Below, in pieces: positions 42,068-50,023 of a stretch of DNA of 64,000 nucleotides. The first letter of the stretch is position 1, and the number at the start of each line of letters is the position of its first letter. The DNA is from Halorubrum californiense DSM 19288. Its GTDB lineage: Archaea; Halobacteriota; Halobacteria; Halobacteriales; Haloferacaceae. The notes beneath the pieces are model-generated. The model did not search any database, was not told where the DNA came from, and saw nothing but the letters and a program-made list of their open reading frames with translations. The stretch is taken from positions 1 through 64,000 of the forward strand of contig NZ_AOJK01000059.1 of NCBI RefSeq assembly GCF_000336875.1, in the 5' to 3' direction. Both the position numbers and the translations under genes were made by a program.

Positions 42068-43384
42068 TTATTGCGGCTCCGAGATCGCACCGCGTTTCCG
42101 GAGTTCGTCGATGTCGCCGTCGTCGTAACCGTACTCGCGCAGAACCGACTCGGTGTGTTCGCCGAGCGCGGGCGGGTGACGGCGGACGGTCGTCGGCGTC
42201 CGCGAGAAGTGCATCGGCGAGCCGGGGAACCGGACCGTGCCCGCCGTCGGGTGTTCCGCCTCAGCGAGCATGCCGCGCGCCTCGATCTGCGGGTCGGCGA
42301 ACACCTCGCTCACGTCGCGGACGCGGCTCGCGGGCACGTCGTACTCGTCCAGCCGGTCGACCGCCTCCTCGGTCGACATGGCCGCGAACGTCTCCTCCAG
42401 CTCGCGTTCGAGCTCGTCGCGGTTCCGGACGCGGCCCTCGTTGGTCTCGAACCGCTCGTCCGCGAGCAGGTCGGGGCGGTCGAGCGCCTCGCAGAGCGGC
42501 GGCCAGAATCGGTCCGACGAGCAGGCGACGACGACGTAGTCGTCCGCGGTCTCGAACGCTCGATAGGGGACGATGTTCGGGTGTTTGCTCCCCATCCGTC
42601 CCGGCGCCTCGCCGCTGGCGAAGTAGTTCGTCGCCATGTAGCTCGTCCAGGCGGCCTGCCCGTCGAGTAAGCTCACGTCGATCTTCTGCCCGCGACCGTC
42701 GCCGAGTTCGCGTTCGAGCAGCGCCGCGAGGATCGCCTGCGTCGCGTACATCCCGGCGCCGACGTCGGCGAGCGCGACGCCGATCCGCACCGGCGGGCCG
42801 CCCTCCACGCCGGTGAAGGACATGAAGCCGCCGCGGGCCTGCATCATGATGTCGTAGGCGGGCCTGTCGCGGTCGGGGCCCCACTCGCCGTAGCCGGAGA
42901 TGGCGCAGTAGACGAGTCCGGGGTTCTCCTCGACGAGGTCGCCGTAGCCGAGCCCCCACTCCTCCGTCTTGCCGACCCGGAAGTTCTCGACGAGCACGTC
43001 GGCCTCGCGCGCGAGGTCGCGGACGACCGCGCGCCCCGCCTCGGTCGTGAGGTCCAACTGGATCGACCGCTTGTTGCGGTTGACGCTGACGTAGTAGGCA
43101 CTCGCGTCGCCCCCGTCGTCTTCGTCGCCTCCGGCCTCTTCGTCGCCTCCGGCCTCTCCGTCGCTTCCGGCCTCTCCGTCGCCGTCGTCCTCGCTGAACG
43201 CCGGCGGGACCCACGTTCGGGTCTGGTCTCCCGCGCCGGGGCGTTCGACCTTGATCACCTCCGCGCCGAGGTCGCCGAGCTGCATCGTACAGAACGGGCC
43301 GACGAGGACGCGAGAGAGGTCCAACACCGTGAGCCCGTCGAGCGGGCCGGTGTCGCTCTCCGGGTCGCGCGCCTCACCCACCAC
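42068..43384 (-). CDS. CaiB/BaiF class III CoA-transferase
   Basis: A 438-residue protein starting with the class III motif LDGLTVLDLSRVLVGPFCTMQLGDLGAEVIKVE. The catalytic Asp is in GFMSFTGVEGG/ALADVGAGMYATQA (about residues 195-225). It transfers CoA between carboxylic acids, for example succinyl-CoA to mesaconate or (iso)caproate-like acids. Between residues about 65 and 90 there is an acidic six-residue repeat. Its convergent position beside the CitE lyase suggests shared CoA-ester metabolism, but substrates are unknown. GTG start. Confidence 0.85.
   Translation of the reverse strand: MVGEARDPESDTGPLDGLTVLDLSRVLVGPFCTMQLGDLGAEVIKVERPGAGDQTRTWVPPAFSEDDGDGEAGSDGEAGGDEEAGGDEDDGGDASAYYVSVNRNKRSIQLDLTTEAGRAVVRDLAREADVLVENFRVGKTEEWGLGYGDLVEENPGLVYCAISGYGEWGPDRDRPAYDIMMQARGGFMSFTGVEGGPPVRIGVALADVGAGMYATQAILAALLERELGDGRGQKIDVSLLDGQAAWTSYMATNYFASGEAPGRMGSKHPNIVPYRAFETADDYVVVACSSDRFWPPLCEALDRPDLLADERFETNEGRVRNRDELERELEETFAAMSTEEAVDRLDEYDVPASRVRDVSEVFADPQIEARGMLAEAEHPTAGTVRFPGSPMHFSRTPTTVRRHPPALGEHTESVLREYGYDDGDIDELRKRGAISEPQ
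43123..43190 (-). repeat. 18-bp tandem repeat inside the CoA-transferase gene
   Basis: About three and a half copies of an 18-bp unit (CGTCGCCTCCGGCCTCTC, with one or two changes per copy), each encoding six residues of the type GDEEAG or SDGEAG. It stays in frame and forms an acidic loop. Copy number probably varies among strains through slippage. Confidence 0.75.
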
Positions 43385-43500
43385 GCGCTCTCGCCTCCGC
43401 GGGCCGTCGCCGTGACCGGTTCATGCGTTCCGCGTCGGCGGCCTGCGTAGTGAGTGTTGCGGCGGAACTTCGATCGGGAAAACAGCAGGAAAGGACCGGC

Positions 43501-43665
43501 TTAGGCCGGAAGCGTGTCGATCCCGTCGATCTCGACGTAGCCGTAGCCGCAGTCCGGGCAGCGCCACTTCGTCTTTTCGCCGAGGTGGAGCGTCATCGCC
43601 GCGGTCCGGTAGAACGAACGAGTCTCGCCGCACGCGGGACAGTCTACGTCCTTTTCGAGCGCCAT
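43501..43665 (-). CDS. Small zinc-ribbon protein (54 aa)
   Basis: MALEKDVDCPACGETRSF begins a 54-residue protein. The two Cys pairs, CPACG (residue 9) and RCPDCGYGYVEIDGID (residue 36), form one zinc ribbon separated by 23 residues. The ATG at 43665 has a TATA-like GTATTGAA 27 nt upstream, supporting a real leaderless gene. Similar very small zinc proteins are common in haloarchaea and some affect stress or swarming. No specific role is known. It was easy to miss because of its length. Confidence 0.75.
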   Translation of the reverse strand: MALEKDVDCPACGETRSFYRTAAMTLHLGEKTKWRCPDCGYGYVEIDGIDTLPA

Positions 43666-43719
43666 ATGCGCCGATCGACCCGGGCCGGTATTGAACCTAC
43701 TGATTCGGGTTTCGACCGC

Positions 43720-44703
43720 TCACCACACCGGCGCGAGCAGCAGCGCGACCGTCGCCGCAATGAAGACGAGTTTGAGCGCGGTGTTGACAACGATCACCTT
43801 CGTGCCGAACGAGGCGCCCCAGATCCCGTACTGGAACGGGATCGAGCGCCGGAACGTGGAGACGGCGAACGAGAGGATGCTCCCGATCAGCAGCGACGCG
43901 ACCGCGGTCCGCGTCGTGAAGATACCTGCTTCCGTCCCGGCGAGCGTCGCCGCGCCCGCGGTCGTGTCGAGCGTGAACACCGCGATGACCGGCACCGCGG
44001 CGCCCGGCAGGCCCAGCACGCTCGTGATCGGCTCCGCGACGCTCGTCAGCGCGGTCACGTCGTACGTCGTGACGAGCCAGATGACGAGCGTGTACACGAC
44101 CGCGAGCCGGGGAACGATCCGGCGGAGAGTCCCCCATGACTTTTCGGCGGCGTCGCGCACGCGCTCCCGGTCGGTGCGGTCGTCGGCCTCGGGCCCGGTC
44201 GCGTCGACGTCGGCGAGCGCGGACCGGTCGACGTTCGCCTCCGAGAGGAGGAGTCCGCCCGCGACGACGCCCGTCACGGTGATGAGCAGCGCGATGCCGG
44301 CGCGCGCGCCGACGTAGACGGCGCCGGTGGTGACGCCGAGGATCGGGATCAACACCGGGACGTAGTAGGTGAACACGTGCTGGACGAAGCCGAAGAACGT
44401 GTTCATCACCACGGCGACGAGCGTCGCCCGGTCGTCGAGGAGGCCCGCCTCGCGGTACTCCGCCAAGGTGGCGTAGCCCGCGGTCGTCGACGCCGCGGTC
44501 GTGAGGATCGCCGTCCCCACCTCGTCCGGGAGGTTCGCCGGCCGCGTGAGCCACCCCGCGATCCCGGCGACGTACCGGACCAGGCCGAACGCGACGGCGA
44601 CGTTGGCGGCGAAGACGCCGCCCGCGATGAATGCCGTGATCCGGGCCAGCCGGGGGACCACCTCCGCGACTAGGACCGAGAGGTCGGCGGCGACCGATTG
44701 CAC
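43720..44703 (-). CDS. Nucleoside recognition (Gate) domain membrane protein
   Basis: A 327-residue protein with about eight hydrophobic helices in two similar halves, each with a Gate-type segment: GTAILTTAASTTAGYATLAEYREAG near 72-96 and AVPVIAVFTLDTTAGAATLAGTEAG near 245-270. The Gate fold is found in nucleoside carriers and sporulation SpmA/B proteins. The substrate is unknown. GTG 44703 is preferred (AT-rich box about 27 nt upstream); a TTG at 44730 would add nine residues. Confidence 0.8.
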   Translation of the reverse strand: MQSVAADLSVLVAEVVPRLARITAFIAGGVFAANVAVAFGLVRYVAGIAGWLTRPANLPDEVGTAILTTAASTTAGYATLAEYREAGLLDDRATLVAVVMNTFFGFVQHVFTYYVPVLIPILGVTTGAVYVGARAGIALLITVTGVVAGGLLLSEANVDRSALADVDATGPEADDRTDRERVRDAAEKSWGTLRRIVPRLAVVYTLVIWLVTTYDVTALTSVAEPITSVLGLPGAAVPVIAVFTLDTTAGAATLAGTEAGIFTTRTAVASLLIGSILSFAVSTFRRSIPFQYGIWGASFGTKVIVVNTALKLVFIAATVALLLAPVW

Positions 44704-44844
44704 GGATCGACGTAGGCGAGGGGCGCTCAAATGGCCGTCGGAACGGGCGGGCGTTCCCGAGGCGTCGGAACGCGCCGCGGTGCTGGAACTCGGGGCCGGA
44801 GCGGCGCGCGGGGCTTATGTTCCGCCGCGGAGAACGCCCTCCCG

Positions 44845-45729
44845 ATGGCTCCCGCCGAGGACGACATCTCGATCGACGAAAAGCGCGTGTACGCGGGCAG
44901 CGCCGGCCGCACCGACGCCTACGTCGCGACGGGGACCGGGATCGTCCGCCTCTCGCTGTCGGCCGACAAGATCGGTGCGTTCGACATGGTCGCCCGCGAC
45001 CCCGCCCGCGACGTCGCCGTCCTCGCGCGCGACGGGGGGTCAGACCTCGTCGTCGCGGCCACGCCCGACGGCCTCTCGGCCGCCGCGGTCGGCGACGACC
45101 CCGACTTCGCGCTCGCCGACGACGATCCGGCGGTCGCGGTCGGTGTGGCGGGCGGTCGTGCCGAGGTGATCGTCGCGCGCGAAGACGGCGCGATCGAGCG
45201 CGTCGAGTTCGAGGAAGGCGGGACGGCGGTCGTGTCGACGGCGCGGCTCGACGCCGTGGCAGACCCGCGGGCGGTGGACGGCGCGCTCGTGGCGGCCGCA
45301 GACGGGGTGTACAGAGTCGATGAGGGCGGACTCACGGACGTCGGCCTCGACGACGCGCGCGACGTGGCCGGCATCGGGATGCCGCTCGCGGCGACCGGCG
45401 CGGGGCTCTACTGGCTCGGGAACGGCTGGATGACGGCTCGGGCGGGAGATGCGGAAGCGGTCGCGGCCGACGGCGACGGCCACGCGATGGCGGTCGTCGA
45501 CGGCGAACTGCTGGTTCACGCGGACGCGGCCGGCGAGTGGAACGACGAGACGTGGGAAGCCGCGGACCTGCCCGTGGACGAGACGGCCGTCGCGCTCGGC
45601 TACGGACCGGGTGTCTCGGTCGCGGTCACCGACGCGGGCACGCTCTGCGTCGACGCCGGCGACGGGTGGCGACACCAGGTGGTCGGCGTCCGGGACGTGG
45701 CGGGCGTGGCGCTCGCGGTCGTGGAATAG
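44845..45729 (+). CDS. Beta-propeller protein (HVO_0234-like family)
   Basis: A 294-residue acidic protein built from repeated short strands of about 40 residues, for example VYAGSAGRTDAYVATGTGI, GSDLVVAATPDGLSAAAVG and GALVAAADGVYRVDEGGL, as expected for a six- or seven-bladed propeller. It resembles the haloarchaeal family that I recall being named after HVO_0234. No catalytic residues are evident; such proteins usually serve as interaction scaffolds. TATA-like CTTATG is 29 nt before the ATG. It is convergent with the peptidase gene, with repeat copy 3 between. Confidence 0.75.
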   Translation: MAPAEDDISIDEKRVYAGSAGRTDAYVATGTGIVRLSLSADKIGAFDMVARDPARDVAVLARDGGSDLVVAATPDGLSAAAVGDDPDFALADDDPAVAVGVAGGRAEVIVAREDGAIERVEFEEGGTAVVSTARLDAVADPRAVDGALVAAADGVYRVDEGGLTDVGLDDARDVAGIGMPLAATGAGLYWLGNGWMTARAGDAEAVAADGDGHAMAVVDGELLVHADAAGEWNDETWEAADLPVDETAVALGYGPGVSVAVTDAGTLCVDAGDGWRHQVVGVRDVAGVALAVVE

Positions 45730-45749
45730 ATACTTGTCGACGGACTGCC

Positions 45750-46005
45750 GGCGACCGCCTCCAAAGCCCCGGCCGTGAGGCGGGCGCACGCTCGCTGCGC
45801 TCCTCGCTCAGTCGCTGCCGCTCCTTCGCTGTGGTGCTTGTGTCGCCTGCGCCCGCCTCACGGCCGCCCCTTTGAGTCCCACCCCGCACCGCACGCCTCC
45901 CCAGCCTCGCGGTTCGCTCGGGGCTCCCTTCGGTCGCCCTCGCTCACCGCGTCCCTCGCGCGTGCGACTCGCGCCCTCCGGGCGCTCGTCGGCACGCGCC
46001 ACCGC
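45750..46005 (-). repeat. Structured interspersed element, copy 3 (possible ncRNA)
   Basis: Reverse-oriented copy, downstream of the minus-strand peptidase gene. Helix A spans 45971-45985 (GCGCCC/GGGCGC). Helix C pairs 45848-45866 with 45770-45788 over 19 perfect pairs. Its seventh pair is T-A where copies 1 and 2 have C-G and copy 5 has G-C. Helix B is imperfect here (outer GCGGT/ACCGC and inner GGGC/GCCC). It fills most of the 322-bp gap; the rest is a short AT-rich stretch with a palindrome (46011-46024). Confidence 0.78.
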
Positions 46006-46010
46006 CTCGA

Positions 46011-46024
46011 TCATTTATAAATGA
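46011..46024. promoter_or_regulatory. Perfect 14-bp palindrome TCATTTATAAATGA
   Basis: Lies between the peptidase stop and repeat copy 3. It contains a TATA-like core readable on both strands. It could be a promoter for the element (its start would fall near 45990) or a terminator-like AT patch. Only the symmetry is certain. Confidence 0.4.
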
Positions 46025-46051
46025 AAAGTTAGATTCCCGCTCTGGGCCGCC

Positions 46052-47002
46052 TTACGCGCTCGGCAGGTCGATCTCGTCGCCGTCGGCGTACACAGTCGGA
46101 TTCCGAATGATGCCGTCGAGGTGGAGCGGCGCGTCCGTCTCGCCGCCGATCCCGGCGTTGTCGCCGATGGCGATGTGGACGGTGCCGCCCGCCTTCTCGT
46201 CGAGGAGGACCGAGCCGACGAGCGCCTCGACGCCGCCGTTGGTTCCGATACCCAACTCCGCGAGGTTGTACGCCGCGTCGCCGACCTCGTCGGCCGCAGC
46301 CTCCACGTCGGCGCGGATCGCGTCGTCGCCGATGTCGGTGACGAACCCGTCCTCGACCTCGAACGCGAGCGTCTGCTCCTCGCCGAGCAGGCCGTGAGGC
46401 ATCATCGTCCCGTCGACGACGAAGGTCCCGGTCGCGGTCTCCGGAGCGACGAACACCTCGCCGGCCGGGAGATTCGAGAAGTCGCCCGGCTCGCGCACCA
46501 TGCCGGTGTCGGCGAGCCACTCGCGGTCGCCGATCCCGAAGGTGATGTCGGTGCCGGCGGACGCGGTGACGCGGACCTCCTCGGCGCCCGCGACTTGGTC
46601 GAGCACGTCGTCACAGGCGGCGTCGATGGCGGCGTAGTCGGCGTCGAGCCCGGTCGTGAACACGTCCTCGGTGATCCCCGGCAGCGTCGCGCCGCGCGCG
46701 CCGGCGTCGCAGGCCGCGCCGCGGGCCCGGGTGTGACTCAGGCTCTTCGTCGTCGGCGCGAGGAAGACGTCCGCTTCCTTCATCGCGGCCGCGACCGGGG
46801 CCGGCGGCTCTGTCCCGTGCTGCTCGGCCGGCGGGTACCGCAGGACCGTCGCGTCGTCGGTGACTGCGCTCGCGGCCGCGTAGAGCGCCTCGCCGATCGG
46901 CTCGCGCTCGTCGTCCGTGACGATTGCGACCGACTCGTCGGGCGCGACGTTCAGGCACTGTTCGACCGCGGTCGCCGCGGCGTCAGAGAGGTCGGCTGCC
47001 AT
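46052..47002 (-). CDS. Aminopeptidase-like protein (M29-related family)
   Basis: A 316-residue protein. The N-terminal domain reads MAADLSDAAATAVEQCLNV. The C-terminal half has the metal-site-like stretch NLAELGIGTNGGVEALVG, then HIAIGDNAGIGGETDAPLHLDGI near 275-297. The GIGTN and IGDN motifs are those of the M29-type aminopeptidase superfamily, which uses two metal ions. Some ligands differ, so activity on leucyl peptides is presumed only. ATG 47002 is supported by TATA-like CGTTAGG 28 nt upstream. Confidence 0.75.
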   Translation of the reverse strand: MAADLSDAAATAVEQCLNVAPDESVAIVTDDEREPIGEALYAAASAVTDDATVLRYPPAEQHGTEPPAPVAAAMKEADVFLAPTTKSLSHTRARGAACDAGARGATLPGITEDVFTTGLDADYAAIDAACDDVLDQVAGAEEVRVTASAGTDITFGIGDREWLADTGMVREPGDFSNLPAGEVFVAPETATGTFVVDGTMMPHGLLGEEQTLAFEVEDGFVTDIGDDAIRADVEAAADEVGDAAYNLAELGIGTNGGVEALVGSVLLDEKAGGTVHIAIGDNAGIGGETDAPLHLDGIIRNPTVYADGDEIDLPSA

Positions 47003-47155
47003 GCCAGCGTCTCGGTCCGGCCGGGCGTTAGGCCTTGTCATCGCCGTGTTTACTCTATTCCGTAATTGAATTATTTACGTCCGGTACCGATCGACGTCGA
47101 ATTAACCGATCGATTACTCGTGGGGTAGTTAATTTCATTTCGCCTTCCTCGAAAA

Positions 47156-47163
47156 GATTATAC
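47156..47163 (+). promoter_or_regulatory. TATA box of the type II GAPDH gene
   Basis: GATTATAC, centred about 27 nt before the ATG at 47187, within a generally AT-rich intergenic region (47003-47186). Confidence 0.6.
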
Positions 47164-47186
47164 CGGTTCCCGAGCGAGGGGCAGAT

Positions 47187-48254
47187 ATGATACGCGTGGG
47201 CGTCAATGGGTACGGCACGATCGGGAAACGGGTCGCGGACGCCGTCGCGGCCCAGCCCGACATGGAGCTCGTCGGCGTGACGAAGGCCTCGCCGGACTAC
47301 GGCGTGGAGGCGGCGGCGCGGCGCGGCTACGACCTGTACGCGGCCGTCGAAGACCGCACCGACGCGTTCGCGGCCGCCGGCGTCGACCTGACCGGGGCCT
47401 TGGACGACCTGCTCGACGCCGTCGACGTGGTCGTCGACTGCGCGCCCTCCGGCGTCGGCGAGCGCAACGCCCCCGTCTACGAGGCGCACGACACGCCCGT
47501 CGTGTTCCAGGGCGGCGAGGACGCCGCCGTCGCCGAGACCTCGTTCAACGCGCGCGGTCGGTTCGAGGCGGCCCGCGGCGCCGACTCCGTCCGCGTCGTC
47601 TCCTGTAACACGACCGCGCTCTCGCGGCTGCTCGCGCCGCTCGACGAGACGTACGGCGTCGAGAAGGCGCGCGTCACGCTCGTGCGCCGCGGCGGCGACC
47701 CGAGCGAGACGGACCGCGGGCCGATAAACGACATCGTCCCCGACCCGGCGACGGTCCCCTCCCACCACGGCCCGGACGTGAACGAGATACTCCCCGACGT
47801 GCCGGTCGACACCGCGGCGCTGAAGGCGCCGGTCACGGGGATGCACACCCACAGCGTCAACGTCACCTTGGAGACCGACCCCGACTCGGCGGCCGTCCGC
47901 GACCTGCTCGCCGACGAGAGCCGGATCTTCCTCGTCCCCGAGGGCGCTGGCATCGACGGCGCGGGCGCGCTGAAGGAGTACGCCGCCGACGCCGGCCGCC
48001 CCCGCAGCGACCTCTGGGAGAACTGCGTCTGGGAGGAGTCGATAAGCGTGTCCGGCCGGGACCTGTACCTCTTCCAGAACGTCCACCAAGAGGCCGACGT
48101 GGTTCCGGAGAACGTCGACGCGGTCCGCGCGGTGGCGAGCGACGTCGACGCAGCCGAGTCGGTCGCGCTTACAAACGAAACGCTCGGCGTCGGCCTCGTG
48201 AGCCGGCTCGGGGGCGGCGACCGCGCGCACGTGGAACTGCCGGCCGACGACTGA
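47187..48254 (+). CDS. Type II glyceraldehyde-3-phosphate dehydrogenase
   Basis: A 355-residue archaeal-type GAPDH. The N-terminus [17 protein letters not shown] is the NAD(P) loop. The catalytic Cys is in [13 protein letters not shown] near residues 139-151. Further conserved parts are [19 protein letters not shown] near 170-188 and [11 protein letters not shown] near 220. It oxidises glyceraldehyde 3-phosphate or works in the gluconeogenic direction; in haloarchaea type II is thought to be gluconeogenic, type I glycolytic. Standalone gene with its own promoter. Confidence 0.93.
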   Translation: MIRVGVNGYGTIGKRVADAVAAQPDMELVGVTKASPDYGVEAAARRGYDLYAAVEDRTDAFAAAGVDLTGALDDLLDAVDVVVDCAPSGVGERNAPVYEAHDTPVVFQGGEDAAVAETSFNARGRFEAARGADSVRVVSCNTTALSRLLAPLDETYGVEKARVTLVRRGGDPSETDRGPINDIVPDPATVPSHHGPDVNEILPDVPVDTAALKAPVTGMHTHSVNVTLETDPDSAAVRDLLADESRIFLVPEGAGIDGAGALKEYAADAGRPRSDLWENCVWEESISVSGRDLYLFQNVHQEADVVPENVDAVRAVASDVDAAESVALTNETLGVGLVSRLGGGDRAHVELPADD

Positions 48255-48301
48255 CCGCCGCTGTCGAGCCCGGTTCCAGTGTTACCACCCGGAAGCGGCG
48301 G

Positions 48302-48478
48302 TCACTCGCTCGGTCGCGTGACGAGGAACGTCCGCCCGCCGCGCCGTTCGAGGTGGACCTCGCTGCCGTCGACGCGGTTCGATCGGATCCGGTCCGGGAG
48401 GCGGTCGGTTCGACAGTCGGTGACGTCCACGCGCGTCGGCGTCGCGTACCGCGGTCGGTCGGCGGTGACTGCGCTCAT
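48302..48478 (-). CDS. Small hypothetical protein (58 aa)
   Basis: A 58-residue ORF, MSAVTADRPRYATPTRVDV... ending FLVTRPSE, with a beta-rich C-terminal half (GSEVHLERRGGRTFLVT). A clear TATA box (CGTATAAGC) sits 28 nt upstream of the ATG, which makes it a likely real gene despite its length. No family recognised. Confidence 0.6.
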   Translation of the reverse strand: MSAVTADRPRYATPTRVDVTDCRTDRLPDRIRSNRVDGSEVHLERRGGRTFLVTRPSE

Positions 48479-48501
48479 ACCTCTCCGTTGCGTCGGATCG
48501 C

Positions 48502-48510
48502 ACGTATAAG
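48502..48510 (-). promoter_or_regulatory. TATA box of the 58-aa gene
   Basis: CGTATAAGC on the plus strand (GCTTATACG on the gene strand), centred 28 nt from the ATG at 48478. Confidence 0.55.
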
Positions 48511-48581
48511 CGAGCCATGCGCGGAGTGAAAGTGAAAGTGGACGGCTCGGGGTCGCTGTCGACCGGAAAGTCGCGGCCGCG

Positions 48582-48881
48582 TTATCGCCGCAGGTCGGTC
48601 GCCTCGTCGTCCTCGACGAACCGCACCGTGAAGTAGTCGTAGCCGCCGTATGCGGCGTCGAGCGCGCCCATCCACCAGTTCCACCGCTCGACCAGCGAGG
48701 AGCCGTCCGGCGCGTCCTCCAAGTGGCCGATCACCCCAGTCACGGTCAGTCCGTGGCCGCGGTCCTCGGAGGGCCGCCCGGAGTCGACGAGGTCGCGGGC
48801 CGACCGCGAGACGGCGCGCCGCTCCGCCTCGGTCCCGCCGAACTCGTCTTCGAGCGCGCGTTCCAGACGCTGTCTGTCCAT
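48582..48881 (-). CDS. Hypothetical protein (99 aa)
   Basis: A 99-residue acidic protein starting MDRQRLERALEDEFGGTEAE, with an N-terminal helix and a C-terminal WNWWMGALDAAYGGYDYFTVR segment. No known domain. The ATG at 48881 is 25 nt after TATA-like GTATATGA; a GTG at 48887 is too close to it. Acidic composition supports coding. It diverges from nothing and precedes the 58-aa gene on the same strand. Confidence 0.65.
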   Translation of the reverse strand: MDRQRLERALEDEFGGTEAERRAVSRSARDLVDSGRPSEDRGHGLTVTGVIGHLEDAPDGSSLVERWNWWMGALDAAYGGYDYFTVRFVEDDEATDLRR

Positions 48882-48972
48882 GCTCACGCTACGTACCGCG
48901 GGTATATGAGTCGCGTGGTAGGGGGTGTCACAACCGGTGTCGAAGCCGGGGTGTCGGCCGAACTCCCCCGAC

Positions 48973-49959
48973 TCACAGCCGCGCGGCGAGCGCCAGGAAC
49001 AGCAGCGAGAACGGAGCCGTGAGCAGCGCCAGCGCGACCCCGCCGGCCCCTTCGCCGGCCGCGACGGCCATCAGGAGGCCGACGACCAGTGAGAACGACC
49101 CCAGTACCGCGAGGGTGAGTCGCTCCGGGACGCTCGCTCGGTCCGGGCCGTCGCTCTCCGCGAGCACCGCGTCGAGCGCCGACTCGACGTCGGCGGCGCG
49201 CTCGACCGGAACGAACAGCCACGGCGTGGACCGGAACCACGCGTTCCCCCGGTACGCGAGCAGGAACAGCGTCGTCCACCGGAGGTCGACTCGCCGCGTC
49301 CGGACCACGGCCCCGAGGTCGTCGCTCCGGGTCCGGTCGTGACCCGGATACGTCCGCTCGACGACCCGTTCGGCCGGGTCGAGTCGGACGACCATGCCGT
49401 TCGACTGGACGACCGCCGGCACGAACCAGACGAGCCAGAACAGCGGCCAGAGGGCGGACAGGAAGTCGAACGGGAGCGCCAGCGCCGCGGCGACGACGGC
49501 CCCGAATCCGGCGAGCGTCCAGCCCGGGGTGAGCGCGCCCGCGGCCTCGCGGAGGCGGGAGACGGTCAACTCGCCGACCGAGGTCTCGCGGTACCAGACG
49601 TACAGGGAGGGAAGGGTGGCGACCGCGAGCGCGAACAGGAACCCGACGGCGGCCTCCGCGAGGTCGACGCTCGGCAGTGCGAGTTCACCGGCGGCGGCGC
49701 CCGTGAGTACGGCGACTCCGACGGTGCCGATCGAGACGAGGACCGCGCCGACGATCCCGACCGTCGCCCCGGCCGCGAGCGAGCGGAGGCGGTCGTGACG
49801 GACGGGCCCCCATTCGATCGAGTCGCGTTCGGCAGTCGCCCCGGGGTCGCGCGACTCGGCACCGTCGTCGGGTTCGCCGCGGTCGTCGTTCGAGAGGACG
49901 CGGTCGACGGAATCGACGGTGTCCGCGGTGGAGGCCGCGGGTCCGCTGTCGGAGGGCAT
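48973..49959 (-). CDS. Haloarchaeal membrane protein with acidic N-terminus
   Basis: A 328-residue protein. About 55 acidic, disordered residues precede paired hydrophobic helices at about 60-115 and 145-180. A soluble region of about 110 residues (WFVPAVVQSNGMVVRLDPAERVVERT...) follows, and two final helices span 290-328. The soluble part has a bPH/PH-like beta pattern. Function unknown. TATA-like CAATAAAAGC is 26 nt before the ATG. Confidence 0.7.
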   Translation of the reverse strand: MPSDSGPAASTADTVDSVDRVLSNDDRGEPDDGAESRDPGATAERDSIEWGPVRHDRLRSLAAGATVGIVGAVLVSIGTVGVAVLTGAAAGELALPSVDLAEAAVGFLFALAVATLPSLYVWYRETSVGELTVSRLREAAGALTPGWTLAGFGAVVAAALALPFDFLSALWPLFWLVWFVPAVVQSNGMVVRLDPAERVVERTYPGHDRTRSDDLGAVVRTRRVDLRWTTLFLLAYRGNAWFRSTPWLFVPVERAADVESALDAVLAESDGPDRASVPERLTLAVLGSFSLVVGLLMAVAAGEGAGGVALALLTAPFSLLFLALAARL

Positions 49960-50023
49960 ACGGCCCGATTTATCGTCGATTCAATAAAAGCGTGCGGCCG
50001 ATGAGCTTCGGTGGCCCGAACGA

